Below, one piece after another: positions 34,709 to 41,728 of a stretch of DNA of 64,000 bases. A program made the translations under genes and the position numbers. The stretch covers positions 372,001 through 436,000 of the forward strand of contig NZ_CP151275.1 of assembly GCF_038235435.1 (NCBI RefSeq). The letters run 5' to 3'. The notes under the pieces were generated by a model, which did not search any database, was not told where the DNA came from, and saw only the letters and a list, made by a program, of their open reading frames with translations. Within the stretch, counting starts at the first letter, position 1. The number at the start of each line of letters is the position of its first letter. This DNA is from Niveibacterium sp. SC-1. GTDB taxonomy: Bacteria; Pseudomonadota; Gammaproteobacteria; Burkholderiales; Rhodocyclaceae.

Positions 34709-35677
34709 TTACGCGTAAGTCCGCCGGTAGCAGTCGAGCATGTGCTGCGCGACCGTGACGGGCGGGTACTTCTCTGCCTCGCCGGGTGCGAGGCAGGTGG
34801 GCAGGCAGCGCACCAGATGGTCGCCGCGCCCGGTCATGAAGAAGGGCACCGAGTGACGCTCGCGCCCGGAGACGTTGATGACCCGGTGCAGGGTCGAGTG
34901 GTAGCGGCCGTTGGTCCAGCGCGCGATCAGGTCTCCGAGGTTCACCACGTAGGTGCCGGGGATGGGCGGTGCATCGATCCAGCCGCCGCTGGCCGCATCG
35001 CGGACCTGCAGCCCGCCGTTCTCGTCCTGCAGGAGCAGGGTGATGCTGCCGAAGTCGGTGTGCGCGCCGCAGCCCTTCTCGCCGGGCATCGGATCGGGTG
35101 GCTGCGGCGGGTAGTGGAGCAGGCGCAGGGTGAGCAGCGGATCGCGCCCGACGAAGTCCTCGAAGTAGTCCTCGGGCAGGTCCAGCGAAAGCGCGAGGCC
35201 ACGCATGACCACCGCGGCAAGGCCGTGCATCGCGTCGCGGTAGGCCTCCATGGTGGAACGGAAGCCGGGCAGGTCCGCGGGCCACTGGTTGGGCCCCACG
35301 CCCCAGGGATGCTGGCGGCCTTCTTCCTCGCTCGCCTCGGGGCCGATGTAGAAGCCTTCCTTGAGGTCCGGCGGCGCATCCTTTTCGAGGGTCTGGCCGC
35401 GCAGGGGCTCGTAGCCGCGGTGGCAGAAGGAGCGGGCCTTGTCGAGCGCGAGCTTGGCCGCGGCGGGCTGCGCGAAGAAGCCTTCGGTCTGGGTGAAGAC
35501 CCGCTTGATCAGGGACTCCGGAATGCCGTGCTCGCGGATGTAGAAGAAGCCGTGATCCTCGGCCGCCGCGCGGATCGCCGCGGCGACGGCCCGTTTGGCC
35601 CGGGCGTCGTCACCACGCAAGGGGGCCACGTCGATCAGCGGGATCGTTGCGGTGGCGGCGGGGGAGACGGCATTCAT
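34709..35677 (-). CDS. 2-oxoglutarate/Fe(II)-dependent oxygenase (isopenicillin N synthase family)
   Basis: 322 residues, the family's usual length. The N-terminal DIOX_N block starts IPLIDVAPLRGDDA and includes GFFYIREHGIPESL. The C-terminal double-stranded helix core carries iron ligands in CGAHTDFGSITLL (HxD) and STLHRVIN (distal His) and the 2-oxoglutarate-binding Arg in GRERHSVPFF. It likely hydroxylates or demethylates the imported compound. It is the first gene of the nine-gene operon; the ATG has GAGG upstream. A palindrome about 100 bases upstream may be the operator. Confidence 0.9.
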   Translation of the reverse strand: MNAVSPAATATIPLIDVAPLRGDDARAKRAVAAAIRAAAEDHGFFYIREHGIPESLIKRVFTQTEGFFAQPAAAKLALDKARSFCHRGYEPLRGQTLEKDAPPDLKEGFYIGPEASEEEGRQHPWGVGPNQWPADLPGFRSTMEAYRDAMHGLAAVVMRGLALSLDLPEDYFEDFVGRDPLLTLRLLHYPPQPPDPMPGEKGCGAHTDFGSITLLLQDENGGLQVRDAASGGWIDAPPIPGTYVVNLGDLIARWTNGRYHSTLHRVINVSGRERHSVPFFMTGRGDHLVRCLPTCLAPGEAEKYPPVTVAQHMLDCYRRTYA

Positions 35678-35779
35678 TCGGGACCTCGTCAGCGCGAGGT
35701 GCGCCCGGATCGGTACCGGCCACCTCGATGGGACCGATTCTGGCGAGCGGATCGGCCCAGCGGCAGCATTACGGCTTTG

Positions 35780-35798
35780 GCGAATAGCGCTTATTCGC
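35780..35798. promoter_or_regulatory. Palindromic operator candidate for the nine-gene operon
   Basis: Perfect inverted repeat GCGAATA-N5-TATTCGC, 103 bases upstream of the oxygenase start. The size suits a dimeric MarR-, GntR- or LysR-type regulator. A MarR gene lies just upstream on the same strand and is the obvious candidate, but this is inference from position. Confidence 0.55.
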
Positions 35799-36114
35799 GT
35801 TGCCAGAGATGGCTGCGCCGGGGCTGTTCCGCCTGTTCCCGAGGTGCGCGTGAAGGTGTGAGCGCTTGTGCGGGCGGTCGGCCCCCTCAGCCGGGGCCAA
35901 GGCAGGCGCCGCTATGCGGCGGTGTTCATCCGCAACATGCGTTTTCGTGATGGGGCGCCATGCCGATGGCCGGCATGCCGCGGGGAGTCGGGCAGGTGCT
36001 TGCCCGTCGATGCGACTGTGCTTGCGCGTTGGGGTGGCGCGCGGGCGCTTCCTGGACGGCCCGCGGTGACCGAGCGTCCCGTGTTGAGCGTCAGGCCTGA
36101 CGGAGACTGAAAGG

Positions 36115-36142
36115 CGGAAGGCGCCGCGCGGCGGGCCTTCCG
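36115..36142. terminator. Hairpin after the MarR gene
   Basis: An 8-bp stem CGGAAGGC / GCCTTCCG with an inner GCCGC/GCGGC. It lies 21 bases beyond the MarR stop on the minus strand and is followed there by a short CCTTTC. T-runs are short, so termination may be weak. Confidence 0.4.
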
Positions 36143-36163
36143 GTTTCGCGCGGCCGCCGGGGT

Positions 36164-36631
36164 TCAGGCCTCGTCGCGTAGGGCGGCGAGCATCGCCGCC
36201 AGCTCGGGGCCGAGCTGGCGCAGTTCTTCCAGATGCACCGCGGAGAGCTGGGCCAGCAGCGCTTCTGCCTCCTCGGTCAGGCGCAGGCGGGCGATACGTC
36301 CATCGTCTTCGTCGGCCTCGCGCACCAGCAGGCCACCGGCTTCCAGGCGGTTCGCCAGCTCGACGGCGCTGTGATGGCGCAGCAGCAGGCGTGCGGCCAG
36401 ATCACCCACGGTGGGCTGGCCGCCGCGCCAGGCCTTGATCGCCAGCAGGGCCTGGTGTTGTTGCGGGGTGAGGCCAGCGGCGCGGGCGGCGCTCTGGCTG
36501 AAATCCAGGAAGCAGCGCAGGGCGTAGCGGAAGTCAGACAGGCGCTCGTAGTCGCGTTGTCTGGGCTTACGGCGGCGCGGGTTTGCGTTGCGGGCGGTGG
36601 TGGTGCGGGAACTGCTGCGAGAGGACGGCAT
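36164..36631 (-). CDS. MarR family transcriptional regulator
   Basis: 155 residues with a basic, probably disordered N-terminus (SSRSSSRTTTARNANPRRRK). The winged helix-turn-helix reads LTPQQHQALLAIKAW, TVGDLAARLLLRHHSAVEL and then the wing LVREADEDDGRIARLRLTEE, all typical. It lies directly upstream of, and on the same strand as, the nine-gene catabolic operon, from which it is separated by 486 bases and a candidate operator. Confidence 0.87.
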   Translation of the reverse strand: MPSSRSSSRTTTARNANPRRRKPRQRDYERLSDFRYALRCFLDFSQSAARAAGLTPQQHQALLAIKAWRGGQPTVGDLAARLLLRHHSAVELANRLEAGGLLVREADEDDGRIARLRLTEEAEALLAQLSAVHLEELRQLGPELAAMLAALRDEA

Positions 36632-36965
36632 GGGGGAGTCGGATGCGCGGGAACGCCCACATGTTAGTCGAGGCGTCGTCTGCTTCGCTGTGTTGCGGGG
36701 CCTTATGGGCGTGGACGCATAGGGCTCTTCGGGATTTCCGATGTTGGGTGCCTTGGTCTCGGCTGGGCGGCGCACCCTCTCGGTCAGACGCCGATCGAGC
36801 CCCCCCGCCTGCAGAACGTGGCCTGAAGTCCATGCTTCTTGCGCTTGGGCGGCAGCCGTCCCGCGTTCGATCGGAGGTTCCTCTTCCGCCATGTCGGCGC
36901 TATGGTGAAGAGCACTGACGCATGCAAGCAGTGCGGCGTCGTGGGCCGCCAGCGGAGGTTCAGCC
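36632..36965. other. Intergenic region between divergent MarR and VOC genes
   Basis: About 330 bases with no gene I can support. It must hold the divergent promoters of the MarR gene (minus) and the VOC gene (plus). Open frames crossing it lack homology. It is less GC-rich in places (for instance around 36670-36740), but I see no clear promoter or operator. Confidence 0.45.
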
Positions 36966-37346
36966 ATGCTCGGCAGTGAAAAGCTCGTTGGTTTCGTTGC
37001 GACCGCTACGCCTGGCAAGTCCCGGGTCTTCTACGAAGACACGCTGGGTCTTCAGCTCCTCGAAGACAGCCCCTTTGCGTTGGTCTTCCGCGCCGGTGCG
37101 ACAACGATCCGGGTGCAGAAGGTGCAAGGCGTCGTGGTCAGCGGCTACACGGCCCTTGGCTGGCAGGTGAGCGACATCGCCCGCACGGTAGAAGAGCTTG
37201 CAGCCCGAGGCGTGGCGTTCCAGCGCTATGAAGGCATGGATCAGGACGCAACCGGCATCTGGCGCACGCCGGACGGCTCACGGGTTGCCTGGTTCAGGGA
37301 TCCGGATGGAAACACCCTGTCCATCACGCAGATGGTGGCCGCATGA
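36966..37346 (+). CDS. VOC family protein (glyoxalase-like)
   Basis: 126 residues. The first module contains LVGFVATATPGKSRVFYEDT with LGLQLLED; the second ends WFRDPDGNTLSITQ, the standard VOC terminus. GIWRTPDGSRVAW also fits the family. Probably a small lyase, dioxygenase-like or binding protein; its substrate is unknown. GGAGG precedes the start. An ICMT-like gene follows 73 bases later. Confidence 0.85.
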   Translation: MLGSEKLVGFVATATPGKSRVFYEDTLGLQLLEDSPFALVFRAGATTIRVQKVQGVVVSGYTALGWQVSDIARTVEELAARGVAFQRYEGMDQDATGIWRTPDGSRVAWFRDPDGNTLSITQMVAA

Positions 37347-37419
37347 GGGCCAGCCCTTGCGTCGAGAGGACGGTGACTGGCGAGCGGGTCGGCGCCTCCC
37401 ATGTCGAAAGCTAGGCCCC

Positions 37420-37884
37420 ATGTTCTGGCGAGCGCTGTTCGCATTCATCGCGATGCCGGGGATGGTGGCCTTCGTCGTCCCGGCCCTGTGGCTATGGCAG
37501 TCCGGGGCATCGCTTCACAACCGCTGGGGCGGGGCGGTTCTCGGGTTGGGGGCGCTCGGCCTGCTCTGGTGTGTGCGGGATTTCCATGTCCAGGGCAAGG
37601 GAACACTGGCGCCGTGGTCGCCGCCCCGGAACCTGGTCATCGTCGGCTTGTACCGATACAGCCGGAATCCCATGTATGTCTGCGTCACGCTCATCCTGCT
37701 TGGATGGGCCGTCTCCTTCGCCTCGCCTGGCCTGCTTGCGTACAGCGTGTTCGTCGGCTTGGCCTTCCAGCTGCGCGTCGTCTACGGTGAGGAGCCCTGG
37801 CTCGCCAGGACGTACGGCGCCACCTGGGAGGCCTATGCGAAGCGCGTGCCACGCTGGCTGGGTCGATGGTGGCACGGGGCGTAA
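37420..37884 (+). CDS. Isoprenylcysteine carboxyl methyltransferase-like membrane protein
   Basis: 154 residues with four or so membrane helices. The family core is LVIVGLYRYSRNPMYVCVTL, where RNPMY is the hallmark, and GEEPWLARTYGATWEAYAKR near the C-terminus is the SAM-binding end. Bacterial members methylate small molecules or have unknown substrates. A longer open frame starting upstream overlaps the VOC gene and is rejected. Confidence 0.85.
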   Translation: MFWRALFAFIAMPGMVAFVVPALWLWQSGASLHNRWGGAVLGLGALGLLWCVRDFHVQGKGTLAPWSPPRNLVIVGLYRYSRNPMYVCVTLILLGWAVSFASPGLLAYSVFVGLAFQLRVVYGEEPWLARTYGATWEAYAKRVPRWLGRWWHGA

Positions 37885-38169
37885 GCCATCAATCGAGGGG
37901 CGTGGCCCCTCCCCCTTGTCTGGCGTGCCAAGGATGAATGAGCCGTCGCGACTTCCCGGCTCCCGGGGCGGCCTGAAATAGTGCTTGCGGCGGCGCATCG
38001 CGGCCTTGCGGCGTGCTGCGCTCGCGTCTATCCATGCGATATGCCCCGGCTACCCCGCACGCTGCGTCCTGAGCTGCCCTCGTCGCGCTTACTCTTGCGG
38101 ACCTTCTCCGGCGCGCATGGCGACCCTGCGTCGTGGGTCCGGACTTGCGGTCGGCGCATTGCCCCTCCG

Positions 38170-39315
38170 ATGCAGCAGCGAACCACCAAGTCGCCGCTGC
38201 GCTCGCGCCCGGTGCTGGCATGCCCCGGCCTGTACGCATGGGTGTCGGCCATTCTCGTTCTGGTCGCAACCGCGCTGAGCCCGGTCGCCGTGGCCGCTGA
38301 TGCCAAGGCGCAGGCTCTGCGCACGGTGGTGCGCGTGGCGGTCAAGCCGATCGCGCCATTCGTGATCAAGCAGGGCGCCGAGCTGAGTGGCTTCAGCGTT
38401 GATCTGTGGAGCGCGCTCGCGCAGTCGCTCAAGGTGGACACTGCGTGGGTCGAGGTTGCCTCCGTCAATGAGCAGTTGCAGGCGGTGAGGACGGGCAAAG
38501 CCGATGCGGCGATCGCGGCGATCACGATCACGCAGGAGCGCGACCGACTGGTGGACTTCACGCATCCCTATTTCGACTCGGGCCTGCAGATCCTCGTGCG
38601 GACAGAGGGGGGCAGTTGGCTGTCGGCGGCGTTCGACTCCTTCCCGTGGTCCACGATCGGCACGCTCCTTGGCGCCTTCCTTGCCGTCATGTTCATCGTC
38701 GCCAACGTTCTCTGGCTCGTCGAGCGCAGGACCAGCGAGCGCTTTCGCAAGGGCTATCTGAAAGGGGTGGGCGAGGGGCTGTGGGGTGTGGCGCTGATCG
38801 TCGCGACGGGTGAACATGGCGACAGGGAGGGCTCGCGTGTGGTCAAGCGACTCGTGGTCTTTCTCATGTGGCTGGTCGGTGTCGTCCTGATCGCGCAGCT
38901 GACGGCCACGATCAGCTCGACGCAGACGGTCGCCCGCATGCACGCGACGATCCACGGTCCGAACGATCTGGCCGGCAAGCGGGTTGTCACCGTGCGCGGG
39001 ACCGTCGCCGCGGCCTATCTGACGGAGCAGGGATTCAAGTATCAGGAGGTGGCCTCCGCCGACGAGGCATGCGAACTCGTCCTGAAGGGCGAGGCGCAGG
39101 CGATGGTCTTCGACGCGCCGACGATCCAGTACCTTGCGATGCAGCGTGGCAAGGGTGTCCTGCAGGTCGTCGGGCCGATTTTCGAAGCGCAGAAGTACGG
39201 GATAGCAGTCCCCGACGGGAGTCCGCTGCGCAAGCGGATCAATGACGCCTTGCTGAAGATGTATGAGGACGGGCGCTACCAGACCCTGTACGCCAAGTGG
39301 TTCTCGCAGGGCTAG
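38170..39315 (+). CDS. Bacterial ionotropic glutamate receptor-like ligand-gated channel
   Basis: 381 residues with a signal peptide (about 1-43). The ligand-binding domain is split in two (S1 about 50-150, S2 about 255-378). It resembles amino-acid-binding proteins: ELSGFSVDLWSALAQSL, ITQERDRLVDFTHPYFDSG and ending MYEDGRYQTLYAKWF. Between the halves is a pore module: helix 163-185, re-entrant pore loop about 200-218 (LWGVALIVATGEHGD) and helix 226-248 running into AQLTATISSTQTV, the equivalent of the eukaryotic gate region. In the potassium channel GluR0 the filter is TVGYGD; here it is TGEHGD. Ion selectivity is therefore unknown. The ATG at 38170 is chosen to start the signal peptide. Confidence 0.87.
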   Translation: MQQRTTKSPLRSRPVLACPGLYAWVSAILVLVATALSPVAVAADAKAQALRTVVRVAVKPIAPFVIKQGAELSGFSVDLWSALAQSLKVDTAWVEVASVNEQLQAVRTGKADAAIAAITITQERDRLVDFTHPYFDSGLQILVRTEGGSWLSAAFDSFPWSTIGTLLGAFLAVMFIVANVLWLVERRTSERFRKGYLKGVGEGLWGVALIVATGEHGDREGSRVVKRLVVFLMWLVGVVLIAQLTATISSTQTVARMHATIHGPNDLAGKRVVTVRGTVAAAYLTEQGFKYQEVASADEACELVLKGEAQAMVFDAPTIQYLAMQRGKGVLQVVGPIFEAQKYGIAVPDGSPLRKRINDALLKMYEDGRYQTLYAKWFSQG

Positions 39316-39581
39316 CCCATCCGTCGGTCGCGATCGGCGTCCCGCGCTGACTGGCCGCGGGCGGAGGACCGACGCCGCCGAGTGCGCCGGATGTCGGCGG
39401 GGGCGCTTCCCCGACATAGGCGCAACGACCCCAGGGAGTGAGCCGGCCACTTCACCCATTCGATCCCGTTCGTCGCGGCGTCCGGGCTGGCGTGCGCGAA
39501 CGGACGGTTGAGGCCGTGACTTCGTCATCTGTATCGTGGGGCGATATAGTTGACGACCCACTCACCCCTTCCGGATTCCCG

Positions 39582-41450
39582 ATGTCTTCGCCCTCCCTGC
39601 CGCCGCACAGCCATGCCGGCAACCCGCCGCTCGATGTGGCCCCCTCGCTTGCGCCCACGCTCCAGGCCGCCCATATGCCCCAGCGTGGTGGCGGACTCGC
39701 GCCCGGCGTGCTGCGGATCTGCGGCTGGGCGGCCTTGCTCGGCCTGGTCGCCGCCGGCGTGGCCTGGCTGTTGCTCGACCTGATCGCGCGGATCACGCAG
39801 CTCGCCTACTTCCAGCACTGGAGCGGCGTGCCGGTCTCGCCTGCGGGCCATGGGCTGGGCGCCTGGGCCGTGGCGATACCGGTGGTCGGCGGGGTGATCG
39901 TCGGGCTGATGGCGCGCTATGGCGCCAAGGCGATCCGCGGCCACGGCATCCCCGAGGCGATGGAGCAGATCCTCACCAACGACAGCCGCATCGCGCCGCG
40001 AATGAGTTTTCTCAAGCCGTTCTCGGCCGCGATCGCGATCGGCACCGGCGGGCCCTTCGGCGCGGAAGGGCCGATCATCGCGACCGGCGGCGCGCTCGGC
40101 TCGGTGCTCGGCCAATGGCTCAGGATCACGCCGAGCGAGCGCAAGACCTTGCTCGCGGCGGGCGCGGTGGCCGGCATGGCGGCGATCTTCGATGCGCCGA
40201 TCGCGGCGATCGCGCTGGCGATCGAGCTGCTGCTCTTCGAATTCCGTGCGCGCTCGCTGCTGCCGATCTGCGTGGCCGTGGTGGTCGCGACCCTGATGCG
40301 CAAACTGATCTGGGGCAGCGCGCCGCTCTTCGCCATGAGCGGGATCGTCGCGCCCGGCGCGGGTGCGCTGCTGCTCTGCGTGCTCATCGGTGCGCTGATC
40401 GGCCTGGCCAGCGTGGGCGCCACGCGTCTCGTCTACGCGGTGGAGGATGCCTTCGCGCATCTGCCCATCCACTGGATGTGGTGGCCTGCGATCGGCGGAC
40501 TGGCCGTCGGGCTGATCGGCCTCGTCGCACCGCGCACCCTCGGCGTCGGCTACGAGAACATCGAGGCTGCGCTGGGTGGCCAGATGGCGCTGGGCGCGCT
40601 GCTCGCGCTGTGCCTGTTCAAGTTCCTCTCCTGGGTGCTGGCCCTGGGCAGCGGCACCTCGGGCGGCACGCTGGCACCGCTATTCACGGTGGGCAGCTGC
40701 CTCGGGGCGGCGCTTGGCCTGCTGGCCGGGATGCTCCTGCCGGGCCTCGGACTCGATCCGCGCCTGGCGGCCCTGGTGGGCATGGCGGCGATGTTCGCCG
40801 GCGCCTCCCGCGCACTGCTGACCTCGGTGATCTTCGCCTTCGAGACCACCCACCAGAGCGGCGCCCTGCTGCCCTTGCTCGCCGGCTGCACCGCCGCCTA
40901 CCTGGTGTCGGCGCGCGCGATGTCCACCACGATCATGACGGAGAAGATCTTTCGCCGCGGAGTTCGGGTGCCGACCGATTACCAGGCGGACTTCCTCGAA
41001 GGCGTGCGGGTGGATGCTGTCTGCACCCGCGACGTGGTGTGCCTCGCGAGCGGGCAGACCCTGAAGGAGGCGCGCGCCTATATCGAGGCCGAACCGCTGC
41101 GCCTGCACCAGGGCTATCCGGTGCTCGACGCCCGGGGCGGGCTCGCCGGCGTACTGACGCGCCGCGACCTGCTCGATCCACAACGCGATCTGACCACCCT
41201 ACTCGCCGAGTTGATCCGCCGCCCCGCGGTGACGATCGGCGGCTCGCACAGCCTCCGTGAGGCGGCCGACCACATGGTGACCGAAGGGGTGGGTCGCCTC
41301 GTCGTCGTGACCGAAGAGAACCCCGGCCGCATGATCGGCATCCTCACCCGCGGCGACCTACTGGGCGCGCATGTCGAACGCCTGCGGCAGAACCGCGAGG
41401 CACGTCGGCATGCGCTGCTGCCTTGGCGCAAGGGCGTGTCGGCCGGCTGA
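39582..41450 (+). CDS. ClC-family chloride channel/transporter with C-terminal CBS pair
   Basis: 622 residues. The ClC core has GHGIPEAM (first anion-binding motif, normally GSGIPE), GPFGAEGPII (GxEGP with the gating Glu) and GSGTSGGTLAPLF (third motif region). Two CBS domains follow from about residue 470 (VDAVCTRDVVCLASGQTL and RPAVTIGGSHSLREAADHM), which may bind nucleotides. The protein probably exchanges Cl- for H+ in the inner membrane. ATG 39582 begins MSSPSLPPHSH; a longer frame upstream lacks homology. Confidence 0.92.
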   Translation: MSSPSLPPHSHAGNPPLDVAPSLAPTLQAAHMPQRGGGLAPGVLRICGWAALLGLVAAGVAWLLLDLIARITQLAYFQHWSGVPVSPAGHGLGAWAVAIPVVGGVIVGLMARYGAKAIRGHGIPEAMEQILTNDSRIAPRMSFLKPFSAAIAIGTGGPFGAEGPIIATGGALGSVLGQWLRITPSERKTLLAAGAVAGMAAIFDAPIAAIALAIELLLFEFRARSLLPICVAVVVATLMRKLIWGSAPLFAMSGIVAPGAGALLLCVLIGALIGLASVGATRLVYAVEDAFAHLPIHWMWWPAIGGLAVGLIGLVAPRTLGVGYENIEAALGGQMALGALLALCLFKFLSWVLALGSGTSGGTLAPLFTVGSCLGAALGLLAGMLLPGLGLDPRLAALVGMAAMFAGASRALLTSVIFAFETTHQSGALLPLLAGCTAAYLVSARAMSTTIMTEKIFRRGVRVPTDYQADFLEGVRVDAVCTRDVVCLASGQTLKEARAYIEAEPLRLHQGYPVLDARGGLAGVLTRRDLLDPQRDLTTLLAELIRRPAVTIGGSHSLREAADHMVTEGVGRLVVVTEENPGRMIGILTRGDLLGAHVERLRQNREARRHALLPWRKGVSAG

Positions 41451-41728
41451 ATGCCGGCCCAAACTCGCTGCCCATTCCGGTCGAAACCGGACCGCGGGTC
41501 CCAGGCCTTAAGTTGGACGCGAGGGAGTGACCGGCAGCCGTCGACCCACTCCGGCCCTGCGTTGCTTGATGGTCCAACGGCCGGTTACAGACCCGTCGCT
41601 CAGCCTAACAACGCACCAACAGTGCTTGGGCCATTTCAGCCGTTCCGTTTCTCGAGGCGCAGCGACTGGTCTGGAAGGCAAAGCAGGCTACGACAACCGG
41701 GATAGTTCAGGATGCCGCACCATTCAAT

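Larger units (their letters stand above)
35678..36163. other. Regulatory/intergenic region upstream of the nine-gene operon
   Basis: About 490 bases without a gene I can support. It contains a perfect 19-bp palindrome (35780-35798) and a hairpin (36115-36142). Short open frames on the plus strand have no recognisable homology or ribosome binding sites. The promoter of the operon must lie here, but I could not place its hexamers with confidence. Confidence 0.5.

Noticed and set aside
35868..36110. Possible 80-codon gene upstream of the nine-gene operon
   Set aside because: No homology, no ribosome binding site, and biased Arg/Gly/Pro content.
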